Positions 25,647-34,205 of a stretch of DNA of 64,000 nt are shown in pieces. The DNA is from Planococcus shixiaomingii (GTDB lineage Bacteria; Bacillota; Bacilli; Bacillales_A; Planococcaceae): positions 852,001 to 916,000 of the forward strand of contig NZ_CP129236.1 of the NCBI RefSeq assembly GCF_030413615.1. The letters are read 5' to 3'. Made by a program: the position numbers and the translations under genes. Position 1 is the stretch's first letter; the number at the start of each line of letters is the position of its first letter. The notes below the pieces were generated by a model, which saw only the letters and a program-made list of their open reading frames with translations, was not told where the DNA came from and made no database searches.

Positions 25647-25717
25647 TACTAGCCGGTTTTATTCAAATACTGTCCATTTTGTCTGCAATATTGTCCAAAT
25701 CGCAGGATTTACTAGCC
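25647..25717. repeat. 21-bp-period array, locus C (four units)
   Basis: TACTAGCC at 25647, TACTGTCC at 25668, TATTGTCC at 25689, TACTAGCC at 25710: four cores exactly 21 bases apart. TACTAGCC forms both ends and the GTCC type lies in the middle. It sits between convergent genes, directly after a terminator. Confidence 0.88.
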
Positions 25718-25724
25718 ACCCCAC

Positions 25725-26252
25725 TTATTTCTTCTTCAGTACACCCAAATAAGCTTTCCACGGGCCGACGTCCTCGGAGTATCTTTCTGCCATGGTACGG
25801 GCAATCTGGTTGATGTGGGTGAAATCATGGACGACCCATGTCGAAAGGAGTTCGCGCAGTTTCACAGGGCCAAAATCAGGATGCAGGCCGGTTTGTTCAA
25901 AGTTTGTGTCGCTATCGATAAGGTTCTTCAGCTTATCAAGGCTTTTTTGCCGGAGCGTTTGAAATTCGAATAGCTTTTCTTCTATTGTTCTTTCAGGGCT
26001 TTCAATCAAATGGGCAAAGCGGTCGAATGGCGGGAAGGGCCTGCGTTCTCCTTCATGAAGAATCATTTCCATGCGTGGAATCCAGTCGTTTTTCTCGCCT
26101 TCGATCAAGTGGCCGATCACTTGGGACGGATTCCATGTGCCTTCGCCTTCGTTGCTTTCCAGCCATACGTGAGATAAACCGGATAATAAGGCATTCAAAG
26201 TTTGGGGTGTGCGTTCCAGGATTTCAATAGCTTCTTCCACGTTGAAATTCAT
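25725..26252 (-). CDS. DinB-family protein
   Basis: A 175-residue four-helix DinB/YfiT-like protein. The three metal-binding histidines are visible: HLIEGE near residue 53, and HDFTHINQI near residue 142 with two. The start at 26252 is chosen for AAAGGAG upstream. Members include thiol-dependent metal enzymes such as bacillithiol S-transferases; B. subtilis has several. It is monocistronic. The precise thiol substrate is not predictable. Confidence 0.85.
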   Translation of the reverse strand: MNFNVEEAIEILERTPQTLNALLSGLSHVWLESNEGEGTWNPSQVIGHLIEGEKNDWIPRMEMILHEGERRPFPPFDRFAHLIESPERTIEEKLFEFQTLRQKSLDKLKNLIDSDTNFEQTGLHPDFGPVKLRELLSTWVVHDFTHINQIARTMAERYSEDVGPWKAYLGVLKKK

Positions 26253-26324
26253 CGGATTGCTCCTTTCCGTTGCTTTTCTATACATCACGCGTGCTCTATA
26301 TTATAGTAAAACAAGGTGATGAAT

Positions 26325-27092
26325 ATGAAAACAAACATGTACATAAACAATGAAAAGTTCCTTGCGGGAATGACGATGAAAGATGGGGCAGCACCAGAAC
26401 TTAACAACATGGCACTCCACGTTTGTGAAGATCCGGATGCTGTACTGGAAAACCGAAAAAAACTTGCTGAAGATTTAGGGTTTGAGCTCGAAGATTTTGT
26501 CTGCGCCAATCAAACGCATAGTGCAAGTTTCCACAAGGTGACGTTCGCCGATAAAGGGCTGGGCGCCGAACAAGTCGAGACGGCGATTGCGGAAACGGAT
26601 GCCCTTTATACGTACGAACCGAATATTTTGCTGACCAGCTTTTCAGCCGATTGCGTGCCGGTGGTTTTTTACCATCAGAAGACCGGATTGATCGGTGCGG
26701 TCCATTCCGGCTGGCAAGGAACAGTCAAAGAAATTACATTGAAGCTGTTCGAGCACCTGAAACAAGAGGAAGGGTGCGAGCCTGCTGAGTTCCATGTTCA
26801 AATCGGCGCCGCGCTGAGCCAGGAGAAATTTGAAGTCGACGAAGATGTTTATTTGAAATTTAAAGCACTCGGTTATGCAGATGAGTTTATTTACTTCAAT
26901 GAGACAACTGGGAAATACCACATCGATAACCAGCTAACCGTGAAAAAGCAATGTGAACTGGCAGGTATTCCAAGCGGGCAAATTGCCATCGACCGGACGT
27001 GCACTTTTGTGAGCCCCGACGGATTCTCTTACCGGCAGGACCGTAAAAGTGGGCGGCATATGAGTTTTATTGCAAAGAAGGCAAATGAATAG
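26325..27092 (+). CDS. Multicopper polyphenol oxidase / purine nucleoside phosphorylase family (YlmD/LACC1-like)
   Basis: A 255-residue protein of the YfiH/YlmD/LACC1 family. The characteristic zinc ligands are a His in NQTHSASFH, the Cys in SADCVPV and the His in HSGWQGT. Characterised relatives cleave purine nucleosides with phosphate rather than act as laccases. The ATG at 26325 is chosen because AAGGTGA lies just upstream. Unlike ylmD of B. subtilis it is not in a cell-division cluster. It may be a paralogue. Confidence 0.87.
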   Translation: MKTNMYINNEKFLAGMTMKDGAAPELNNMALHVCEDPDAVLENRKKLAEDLGFELEDFVCANQTHSASFHKVTFADKGLGAEQVETAIAETDALYTYEPNILLTSFSADCVPVVFYHQKTGLIGAVHSGWQGTVKEITLKLFEHLKQEEGCEPAEFHVQIGAALSQEKFEVDEDVYLKFKALGYADEFIYFNETTGKYHIDNQLTVKKQCELAGIPSGQIAIDRTCTFVSPDGFSYRQDRKSGRHMSFIAKKANE

Positions 27093-27151
27093 TATTTATT
27101 AAAAGGGTGACTTGATGTCGCTCTTTTTTTCTTTGGGACAGAAAATGCTGC

Positions 27152-27245
27152 AGTGCGGGTAGAGGCACGAAGAGTGCGGGTAAGAATGAAAAAAGTGTCG
27201 ATAGAACTTCGAAGAGTGTCGGTAAGAATAAAAATAGTGTCGGTA
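27152..27245. repeat. 21-bp-period array, locus D (five units, variant core)
   Basis: AGTGCGGGTA at 27152 and 27173, AGTGTCGATA at 27194, AGTGTCGGTA at 27215 and 27236. All steps are exactly 21 bases. Units 1 and 3 share TAGA...CGAAG, and units 2 and 4 share TAAGAAT-AAAA, giving a 42-base higher order. On the other strand the core reads TACCGACACT. It lies between the YlmD-like gene and the S-box leader. Confidence 0.85.
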
Positions 27246-27383
27246 TAAAACTTTTAGAAAACATCTTAATTTCGCCCAGCGGAGATAGAAAAAAATTCTT
27301 TCTTCTGTCGACTTCCTCTTGCAATTTTCCAGAAGGTAGGATATTGTATTAAACATTCAGTATTATCTAACTTCATATTTTAT

Positions 27384-27490
27384 TTCTTATCAAGAGAGAC
27401 GGAGGGATTTGGCCCTGTGAAGTCTCAGCAACCGGCCTGACGAAGGATACGGTGCTAATTCCAATAGGCGTATGCCTAAAAGATGAGAAG
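27384..27490 (+). ncRNA. SAM riboswitch (S-box)
   Basis: The sequence shows S-box landmarks in order: a closing stem TTCTTATC/GATGAGAA, AGAGAGACGGAGGGA, GGCCCTGTGAAG, the CAGCAACCGG block, an ACGGTGCTAAT-TCC segment, and a short variable hairpin. In known S-boxes, SAM binding favours the terminator. Here one follows at 27503, before a cystathionine lyase-like gene. It therefore turns the gene off when SAM is plentiful. Confidence 0.92.
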
Positions 27491-27502
27491 ATGGTGTTTC
27501 CT

Positions 27503-27546
27503 AAGCAGGGGGCTTTCTTCTTTTTTGAAGAAAGTCCCTGCTTTTA
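27503..27546 (+). terminator. S-box expression-platform terminator
   Basis: AAGCAGGGGGCTTTCTTC - TTTTTT - GAAGAAAGTCCCTGCTT then TTATTTT. It is placed directly after the riboswitch and 20 bases before the start codon. Confidence 0.88.
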
Positions 27547-27565
27547 TTTTAAGGAGGTTTTACTA

Positions 27566-28741
27566 ATGGCAGATCATTTGGAAACAACATTCATACATGC
27601 AGCGGGTGTCGACAAAAACACAGGAGCGGTCAACGTTCCGATCTATTTGTCTTCGACGTATCACCAGGAAAGTTTTGACGAGTTCGGGCCATTCGACTAT
27701 AGCCGTTCGGGCAATCCGACGCGCCTTGCCTTAGAGGAAACGATTGCCAAGCTTGAAGGCGGCACACGGGGCTTTGCGTTTGCCTCCGGCATGGCGGCAA
27801 TTTCGTCCGCGTTCATGCTGCTGTCGGCCGGCGATCATGTATTGGTGTCCGAAGATGTCTACGGCGGAACATACCGCTTCGTCACCGAAGTGCTGAATAA
27901 ATTCGGCATCGATTACACCTTTGTCAACATGACCGATCTTGGTGAAATGGCTGAAGCGATCCGGCCTAATACAAAAGTCATTTACATCGAAACCCCGTCA
28001 AATCCGACGATGAACATCACAGACATCGAAATCGCGGCCAAGCTTGCAAAAGCGAATGATTGCTTGACGTTCGTCGACAACACATTCATGACGCCGCTTT
28101 ACCAAAATCCGCTGGCGCTTGGCGCGGATATCGTCCTGCACAGCGCAACGAAATTTCTGTCAGGCCACAGCGATATTATCGCAGGACTTGCTATTTCGAA
28201 AGATGAAGCGCTCGGCAGCCGGCTTGCTTTCATTCAGAATTCGTTCGGTGCAGTGCTGGGTGCCCAAGATTCTTATTTATTGCTCCAAGGCATCAAGACA
28301 TTAGGGACCCGATTAAAACAGTCCTCCGAGTCAGCGCAGGCCATTGCGGAATATCTTCATAAAAATCCATTGGTCGAAGAAGTGTATTACCCGAGTTTTT
28401 CGTTTCATCCGGGCCACCCGATCCATGTCCGGCAAGCACGCGGCTTTGGTGCGGTTTTGTCGTTCCGTCTGCCTTCAAAAGAAGCGGCCAGAATCTTTAC
28501 GGAAAGTTTGCGGATTCCGATATTTGCGGTCAGCTTAGGCGCCGTGGAGTCCATTTTGTCGTACCCTGCGACCATGTCCCATGCAGCAATGCCAAAAGAA
28601 GAGCGTGACAAGCGAGGAATTACCGACGGCTTGTTGAGGCTGTCAGTCGGACTGGAACATTTGGATGATTTACTGGCTGACATTAAGCAGGCGCTGCATA
28701 AAGTGCGGCAAGCGGCGGGGGAAGTTAATTACACATATTAA
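27566..28741 (+). CDS. metC: Cys/Met-metabolism PLP enzyme, cystathionine beta-lyase (MetC)-like
   Basis: A 391-residue gamma-family PLP enzyme. The PLP lysine is K196 in HSATKFLSGHSD. YSRSGNPTR near residue 50 binds phosphate, and the Asp in TFVDNTFMTP pairs with the cofactor. AAGGAGG precedes the ATG at 27566; a longer frame from 27452 would start inside the riboswitch. S-box control and length (MetC of B. subtilis is about 390) favour methionine biosynthesis. Cystathionine gamma-synthase or gamma-lyase activity cannot be excluded. A MetI partner is not in the window. Confidence 0.88.
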   Translation: MADHLETTFIHAAGVDKNTGAVNVPIYLSSTYHQESFDEFGPFDYSRSGNPTRLALEETIAKLEGGTRGFAFASGMAAISSAFMLLSAGDHVLVSEDVYGGTYRFVTEVLNKFGIDYTFVNMTDLGEMAEAIRPNTKVIYIETPSNPTMNITDIEIAAKLAKANDCLTFVDNTFMTPLYQNPLALGADIVLHSATKFLSGHSDIIAGLAISKDEALGSRLAFIQNSFGAVLGAQDSYLLLQGIKTLGTRLKQSSESAQAIAEYLHKNPLVEEVYYPSFSFHPGHPIHVRQARGFGAVLSFRLPSKEAARIFTESLRIPIFAVSLGAVESILSYPATMSHAAMPKEERDKRGITDGLLRLSVGLEHLDDLLADIKQALHKVRQAAGEVNYTY

Positions 28742-28758
28742 AGGACAGGGGTGCTTTT

Positions 28759-29862
28759 GTGAAGGTCGCAGTAGTTGGCAGTGGAATTGTCGGAGCAAGT
28801 GCCGCTTATTATTTGGCGAAACAAAATATAGAAGTTGTGATTGTGGATAAAGCGCATGACGGGAAAGCGACCTCAGCTGGAGCGGGGATCGTTTGTCCGT
28901 GGGGACCGACTGACAGAGGCAATGAGTGGTACCAATTAGCCAAACGCGGAGCGGCTTTTTATCCTGCATTGATCGCACATTTAAAAGAAGAAGGAGAAAC
29001 GGAGCTCGGCTATAAGAAAACTGGTGCTCTTTACATTAGTTCCCGATCAGAAGAATTGGACAAGATTGAGAAAGAGCTAAAAGCGAATAAAGAAGAAGCG
29101 CCGGAAGTAGGGCAAATATCCAGGTTGAATTACCAGGAAGCCAGGACATTGTTTCCTCCACTAACTAAAAACGTCGAGGCGGTATTTGTTTCTGGTGGGG
29201 CGCGTGTTGATGGCCGCTTGCTGCAGGGGGCGCTGGTGCGCGCTGCCCAAAAGAACGGCGCTGAATTGATTCAAGGAGAAGCGGTTTTAGTGCAGGAAGG
29301 GCACAGGATAACAGGAGTTAAAGTGAACGACGAAACGGTATTCGCGGATGTTGTGTTGGTGGCTGCAGGCGCATGGGCAAAGTCCCTTTTGGAGCCGCTC
29401 GGCATCTCTTTGAATGTGGAGCCGCAGCGTGGGCAAATCGCTCATATCAAGCTGCCGGAAGTAGATACATCAAATTGGCCTGTCATCATTCCGGAAAGCA
29501 GCCACTATATCGTCGCATTTGACGATTCGAGAGTGGTCGCGGGCGCCACTCGGGAAACGGGGTCAGGTTGGGATTATCGGCAAACCGCGGGCGGGGTTCA
29601 TGAAGTGCTGTCTGAAGCGTTAGTTGTGGCTCCTGGACTTGCTTCGGGAACGTTGGAGGAAGTCCGAATCGGCTTTCGGCCAATGGGGCCAAACGCATTG
29701 CCGCTGCTCGGAAAAGCAGAGCCGTATATAGGGCTGGTGGTGGCAACGGGACTTGGTCCTTCGGGTTTGATGATGGGACCATATATTGGGACGCTGGCAG
29801 CCGCTATTGTGACCGACAGCATTGTGGATATTGACCTTGCGCTTTGCCATCCATTTCGTTGA
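28759..29862 (+). CDS. FAD-dependent oxidoreductase (D-amino-acid oxidase/DadA/glycine oxidase-like)
   Basis: A 367-residue DAO-family flavoenzyme. The N-terminal dinucleotide motif is VVGSGIVGASAAYYLA, followed by an acidic end of strand 2. A second FAD-contact GxG-like region near the C terminus reads VATGLGPSGLMMGP. It starts at GTG with AGGGG upstream, 17 bases after metC, so it may be read from the same S-box transcript. It likely oxidises an amino acid or imine. A link with sulphur amino acids is possible but unproven. Confidence 0.87.
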   Translation: MKVAVVGSGIVGASAAYYLAKQNIEVVIVDKAHDGKATSAGAGIVCPWGPTDRGNEWYQLAKRGAAFYPALIAHLKEEGETELGYKKTGALYISSRSEELDKIEKELKANKEEAPEVGQISRLNYQEARTLFPPLTKNVEAVFVSGGARVDGRLLQGALVRAAQKNGAELIQGEAVLVQEGHRITGVKVNDETVFADVVLVAAGAWAKSLLEPLGISLNVEPQRGQIAHIKLPEVDTSNWPVIIPESSHYIVAFDDSRVVAGATRETGSGWDYRQTAGGVHEVLSEALVVAPGLASGTLEEVRIGFRPMGPNALPLLGKAEPYIGLVVATGLGPSGLMMGPYIGTLAAAIVTDSIVDIDLALCHPFR

Positions 29863-29935
29863 AATTTCCCCTCTTCTTTTATAGTTTATTTGCTATAATA
29901 ACTTAAATTCTTCAAAAGAAAAGGAGCAGGCATCT

Positions 29936-30559
29936 ATGGAATTACTTTCATTAGCGGCTTTTTTAGGGGCGGCGGTATTGCTGACATTAATGCCGGGGCC
30001 TGACAATTTGTTCGTTCTGGCACAAAGCATAGCGAAAGGGAAGAATGCCGGAATCTCGACTTCACTCGGGTTATGTACAGGGCTCCTCTTTCACATTACG
30101 GCGGCAACAGTGGGCCTATCTGCTTTGGTTTATCAATCGGGATTGGCCTTTGCGCTGGTTAAATACGCCGGTGCCGCATACTTGCTATATTTAGCTTACA
30201 AATCTTTTCGCGAAAAAAGCTCCGCTATTCATCTAAGCAGCGATAATTCACTGGGTTCTAAAGCGCTATATAAAAGAGGAGTCATCATGAACCTGTTGAA
30301 CCCGAAAGTTTCGCTGTTTTTTCTAGCGCTATTCCCGCAATTCATCAATTATTCGTTGGGCAACGTCCCAGGGCAAATGCTCGTATACGGACTGATTTTC
30401 TTGCTTCAAGCGCTGGTGATTTTCTCATTGATCAGCGTATTTGCAGGAAGTGTCGGAGCTTTCCTGCAAAAAAGCCCGTCTGTATCGAAACGGATCAACC
30501 AAGTGCAAGGTTCATTGTTTGCGCTTATTGCCTTCAATATCGCGTTTAGCCAAAAATAA
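29936..30559 (+). CDS. LysE/RhtB-family amino-acid exporter
   Basis: A 207-residue membrane protein with about six hydrophobic segments. The signature MPGPDNLFVLAQSIAKG lies after the first segment, and a later NLLNPKVSLFFLALFPQF block is typical of RhtB-type exporters. AAAGGAG precedes the ATG. It is followed by a shared terminator. The substrate is probably an amino acid or homoserine-like compound. Confidence 0.9.
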   Translation: MELLSLAAFLGAAVLLTLMPGPDNLFVLAQSIAKGKNAGISTSLGLCTGLLFHITAATVGLSALVYQSGLAFALVKYAGAAYLLYLAYKSFREKSSAIHLSSDNSLGSKALYKRGVIMNLLNPKVSLFFLALFPQFINYSLGNVPGQMLVYGLIFLLQALVIFSLISVFAGSVGAFLQKSPSVSKRINQVQGSLFALIAFNIAFSQK

Positions 30560-30590
30560 AGAAGCCGCTTGTTGGAGCGGCTTCTTTTTA
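30558..30590. terminator. Bidirectional terminator between lysE-like and yeiH-like genes
   Basis: AAAGAAGCCGCT - TGTTGG - AGCGGCTTCTTTTT. Confidence 0.9.
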
Positions 30591-31736
30591 TATGGAAATC
30601 AAATCCCCGAACAGTGAAATCAGCAGCAAACTGACAGCCCCGACGGACAGTGCTGCAATAAATCCGATGTAAAACGGCTTGATGCCGAGCCCTTTAAAGA
30701 TTTTCAAATTGGTGGACAAACCGACACCCGCCATAGCAAGGCCGAGCATGTACGTCGAACCGAACGAACTCCAGAAGCTGTAGAAGTTTGCCCAAGCCTC
30801 AGGGGTGAACAAGCCGAATGCGGTTCCTGAAGAAGAAGCGGTGGCGTCGCCAATCGTCCGCATGAGCGACAGCAACAAGAACCCGAGAATGAATACCGGA
30901 AACAGCTTGTACCATTTCGGGAGAGTTCCGGCTTCGCCGTTGCCATTTTTCGCATTGTTGCGGAAAAACAAAAAAGAAATGAACGGCACGACAGCGATGA
31001 TAAAGACGTTGCGCGTCAATTTGGTGATGGTCGCCACATCGACCACGACCGATGAATCGTATACTTGATTGTAAATAAGAGCCGCCCCTGTTACTTGGGC
31101 CGTATCGTGAATGGCTGTGCCAAGGAACAATCCAGCTTTGATCGGTTCATTTTCAAAAAAGAAGTGCGCTAAGTAAGGATAAAACAACATGCCGAGCAGG
31201 CCGAAAATTGTAATGTTAGCAACTGCATAAGAGATTTCATTTTCTTTTGCTTTGATGACCGGAGCGGTCGCCATGATCGCGGTCACACCGCAAATGCCGG
31301 TTCCGGTCGCGATGAGGGTGCCTAGCCGATTGGATTGATTCAGTTTATTCGTGAAAAACAAGGTGACGAACAGCCCCACTGAAATGCAGGCGACAATAAG
31401 CGGCAACCCCCAAGCGCCAAGCTTCAACGCTTCTGTCAAACTTAGCCGCAAGCCAAGCAAAATGATTCCAGCGCGCAAAGCGTATTTTACGGAAAAGCCG
31501 ATTCCGGTTTTGAAGAGATCCGGCAATCCGATGGTGTTGCGAATAAGGATGCCGAGCATGATCGCTACGAAGATTCCCGAAATGGGGCTGGCGCTTCCTT
31601 CAGGCAAAACACCGGTTGCCAGAAGCAGCTCTCCAATAAGTTGTGCCCCGTATATTCCTGCCATCATGACAATCAAACAAGCAAGCAATCCGGGAAGAAG
31701 CCCGATTGCCCCGTAATTTTTTGTGCTAGTAGCCAT
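30588..31736 (-). CDS. YeiH/UPF0324 family putative sulfate exporter
   Basis: A 382-residue protein with about ten hydrophobic segments. Typical family stretches include GIILLGLRLSL, GTGICGVTAIMATAP and GTAIHDTAQVTGAA. The start at 31736 is chosen for GGAGAAGG upstream; the longer frame to 31799 is unlikely. The function is not settled in the literature; export of sulfite or sulfate-like anions has been proposed. It is monocistronic. Confidence 0.85.
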   Translation of the reverse strand: MATSTKNYGAIGLLPGLLACLIVMMAGIYGAQLIGELLLATGVLPEGSASPISGIFVAIMLGILIRNTIGLPDLFKTGIGFSVKYALRAGIILLGLRLSLTEALKLGAWGLPLIVACISVGLFVTLFFTNKLNQSNRLGTLIATGTGICGVTAIMATAPVIKAKENEISYAVANITIFGLLGMLFYPYLAHFFFENEPIKAGLFLGTAIHDTAQVTGAALIYNQVYDSSVVVDVATITKLTRNVFIIAVVPFISFLFFRNNAKNGNGEAGTLPKWYKLFPVFILGFLLLSLMRTIGDATASSSGTAFGLFTPEAWANFYSFWSSFGSTYMLGLAMAGVGLSTNLKIFKGLGIKPFYIGFIAALSVGAVSLLLISLFGDLISI

Positions 31737-31824
31737 TTTCCTTCTCCTCGCCAGACCTACAAATTTAAAATGAATTGCTCCTATTATATCTAACCACAAT
31801 GCTTTTGTAACACTAGGAAGGAAA

Positions 31825-31858
31825 TTGCCTTAATTTACACCTTTATAAACTAAGGCAA
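31825..31858. promoter_or_regulatory. Inverted repeat in the intergenic region before yeiH-like and phoD-like genes
   Basis: TTGCCTTA (31825-31832) and TAAGGCAA (31851-31858) form a perfect 8-base inverted repeat with an 18-base spacer between divergent genes. It could be an operator; the protein is unknown. Confidence 0.35.
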
Positions 31859-31988
31859 GAACGCTGACCGGTTAATCATAATAAGCAAAGAAATTCCAGA
31901 TTATATATACTTACTATTCTGAATTGTTCTGGACGAAGCTAATTTTCTACTGTAAATTAATCATACAAGGGGTTGGAGGTGGAGAAGG

Positions 31989-33914
31989 GTGACTGAAGAC
32001 GGTTTAAGCATGGATAAAAAGGCTTTAAGGGATTCTTACCGATTTTCCGAAGAGTTCCTGGCGGGGGATCTATTTATAACTGACGACCTTGTCCAAAATG
32101 TTGAGCATTATATAGCCAACAAAAAAGAAGGAACCGGATTTCCTCAAAGTGTGGCTTCCGGGGACCCCACTTCTTCAGGAATGATGCTTTGGACTAGAGT
32201 GGATCCGGATCAAGAAGCCGGGTTTACTACTGAAGAAATCGAAAGCAAAGGCATGTCCTTATTTGAAAAAGAAGTGATTGAGCAAGGCAAGTTTGTCATG
32301 TTTCAATTAAGTACCGATAATAATTTTGATTCTGTAGCGCTAACTGGCTTTGCCCCGATATGGAAAAACTGCGACAATGTGGTGCGCATCGATCTAAACA
32401 ACTTCTTGGAATCGGACAAAACTTACTATTACCGTTTTATCACTAAAAGTGGCTTATTGAGTAAAACGGGCCGCTGTAAGACTTTGCCTGACAAAGGATA
32501 CCGCCCGGCAACAATCGGTTATATTTCATGCCAAGATTACAAGAATGGGTACTTCAATGTTTTGTCCTGTCTTGCAGACGAAGAAATGGACTTCTTCTTG
32601 CATTTAGGGGATTACGTGTATGAAAGCCTTAAAAAAGAACGACACCATGTCAGGGAAATTGCTGTACCGGGCGGCACACATAAAGCATTTACTTTAGCCG
32701 ATTATCGGGAATTATACAAAGTTTACCGAAGCGATCCGGATCTGCAAAAGCTTCACCAAAACCACGCAATGGTAGCGGTTTGGGATGACCATGAATTTGC
32801 CGATAATACGTATTATCCGGCGATTGCACCAGACCACAGTTTTGAACCGGACCGGAAAAGGCGCCACGCTGCGAGCCAAGCTTGGCTGGAATACATGCCT
32901 TCTAGAGTAACCTACGATCCGGCGCAATCTCCTGATGACGCCTTGAAAATTTACCGGACGCTGAAAATTGGTGACCTTGCAAACATCTATATGACAGATG
33001 AGCGGCTGTTTCGAAGCGCACCGATGGGCGGGCCGAAGCAACTGAGTGGTGCTGACGAGAAAAAGGAAATTGAAAAGCGGTCGATGTTGGGGAAAGAGCA
33101 ACGAGAATGGTTCCTGGACGAATTAAGCACTTCCAAAAGCCTTTGGAATATTTGGGGAAACTCGGTGCAAATAACACCGTTTAAAGTAAGTAAACGCTAT
33201 CTCAATCTTGATGCCTGGGATGGATTCACTTATGAAAGGGATATAATCGCGAATAAAATATTCGAAAAGAAAATAAAAAATCTCATCGCTTTGACGGGTG
33301 ACTTTCATACGTTTGAAGCTTCCTATCTTCAAACCGATTACACACCTGGTGCTGAAGGGAAAAAGTTTGGAGTCGAATTGATGGTTGGATCGGTCACTTC
33401 TCTTAATCCGCATGAACATATCCAACATCCGACTCAAAAATTTCTCGGACGGTTGAAAAATGTATCGGGTTCAATGCCAGTGGCTCCGGCAGTTGAACTT
33501 GTCAGTGAAATCACTCCTGACAAGGGGAAAGAAAACAAGAGGGTGCGCAATATTACGTTTCGGACGCTGGAAAAGGTAATGAAGCGGTACAATCCATGGA
33601 TTACATTATTAGACGGGACGTCACATGGCTACGCGGTACTGGAACTAAATGAGACAAAGGCAGTCTGGAGAGCATATGCCGTAAAGACTATTGAAACGCC
33701 TTCAACCGATAAATCGCTGCTATTTCAATGCGAAATCCCGAACGGCAAAGTGGAAATTAACGTAACCTATGCCAGAGGAATAAAAAAGGACGTAACCGAA
33801 CTTTCCCTTTTTATCAGCGCAGTAGGCACGCTTCTTTTTGCGCTGCGGAAATTGGACAAATCAGCAAATAAAAACCAAAACAAAAAAGGGACTAAACAAG
33901 AGCGGTTGCAATAG
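31989..33914 (+). CDS. PhoD-like alkaline phosphatase/phosphodiesterase, without obvious signal peptide
   Basis: A 641-residue protein. Residues from about 50 carry the PhoD hallmark FPQSVASGDPT. Metal-site motifs follow: HLGDYVYE, WDDHEFADN and LTGDFHTFEAS. Family enzymes use Ca/Fe to cleave phosphomono- or diesters outside the cell and are normally exported by Tat. Here no twin-arginine or hydrophobic leader is visible; the N terminus is charged. A short hydrophobic stretch lies near the C terminus (LFISAVGTLLFAL). GTG start with GGAGAAGG close by; ATG at 32010 is an alternative. Confidence 0.85.
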   Translation: MTEDGLSMDKKALRDSYRFSEEFLAGDLFITDDLVQNVEHYIANKKEGTGFPQSVASGDPTSSGMMLWTRVDPDQEAGFTTEEIESKGMSLFEKEVIEQGKFVMFQLSTDNNFDSVALTGFAPIWKNCDNVVRIDLNNFLESDKTYYYRFITKSGLLSKTGRCKTLPDKGYRPATIGYISCQDYKNGYFNVLSCLADEEMDFFLHLGDYVYESLKKERHHVREIAVPGGTHKAFTLADYRELYKVYRSDPDLQKLHQNHAMVAVWDDHEFADNTYYPAIAPDHSFEPDRKRRHAASQAWLEYMPSRVTYDPAQSPDDALKIYRTLKIGDLANIYMTDERLFRSAPMGGPKQLSGADEKKEIEKRSMLGKEQREWFLDELSTSKSLWNIWGNSVQITPFKVSKRYLNLDAWDGFTYERDIIANKIFEKKIKNLIALTGDFHTFEASYLQTDYTPGAEGKKFGVELMVGSVTSLNPHEHIQHPTQKFLGRLKNVSGSMPVAPAVELVSEITPDKGKENKRVRNITFRTLEKVMKRYNPWITLLDGTSHGYAVLELNETKAVWRAYAVKTIETPSTDKSLLFQCEIPNGKVEINVTYARGIKKDVTELSLFISAVGTLLFALRKLDKSANKNQNKKGTKQERLQ

Positions 33915-34013
33915 CAAGCAATCGCTCGAAATTGAGAGAAGAAACCCTTTGCCTAGTTCATTTGCAAATGTAAAAAAGGGCGAAATTTAAGTTCTATTCA
34001 TAGGAACAAAAAC

Positions 34014-34043
34014 TTGCTTTCTTTCAGGATTTATTATTATAAT
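34014..34043 (+). promoter_or_regulatory. Promoter of the YitT-family gene
   Basis: TTGCTT (34014-34019), an 18-base spacer, TATAAT (34038-34043). It predicts a 5' leader of about 155 bases. Confidence 0.5.
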
Positions 34044-34055
34044 AGGAAGTCTTGT

Positions 34056-34162
34056 CTCACCACGATGTGAGAGAACATTTTTAATTCATATTATAAATGT
34101 TGCAGAAATGAAGCTTAAATAAGCGTTCTTCGGGCACTGTGCAAATGCACGGCCTTTTTTTA
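34056..34162 (+). promoter_or_regulatory. Structured 5' leader with terminator-like hairpin
   Basis: Within the predicted leader are a hairpin CTCAC-CACGAT-GTGAG (34056-34071) and, 40 bases before the start codon, GGC-ACT-GTGC-AAAT-GCAC-G-GCC followed by seven T. A terminator located between promoter and start codon suggests attenuation. It does not look like a riboswitch class I know. The remainder of 33915-34205 shows no gene. Confidence 0.45.
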
Positions 34163-34205
34163 TGGTTTGAATAGAGGAGCAAATAAGTCGGGATGGAGTG
34201 TTTTA

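Noticed and set aside
25647..25717. CRISPR array
   Set aside because: Cores are only 8 bases with 13-base gaps, no 25-37 base repeats, and no cas genes in the window.
27067..27356. Two minus-strand open frames with a seven-residue Leu/Phe/Pro periodicity
   Set aside because: The heptad pattern is a by-product of the 21-bp DNA repeat, which leaves several frames open at once. There is no ribosome binding site, and the repeats at the other loci contain stops.
27452..27565. N-terminal extension of the MetC-like protein starting inside the S-box
   Set aside because: It would be translated through the terminator hairpin; a strong AAGGAGG precedes the ATG at 27566.
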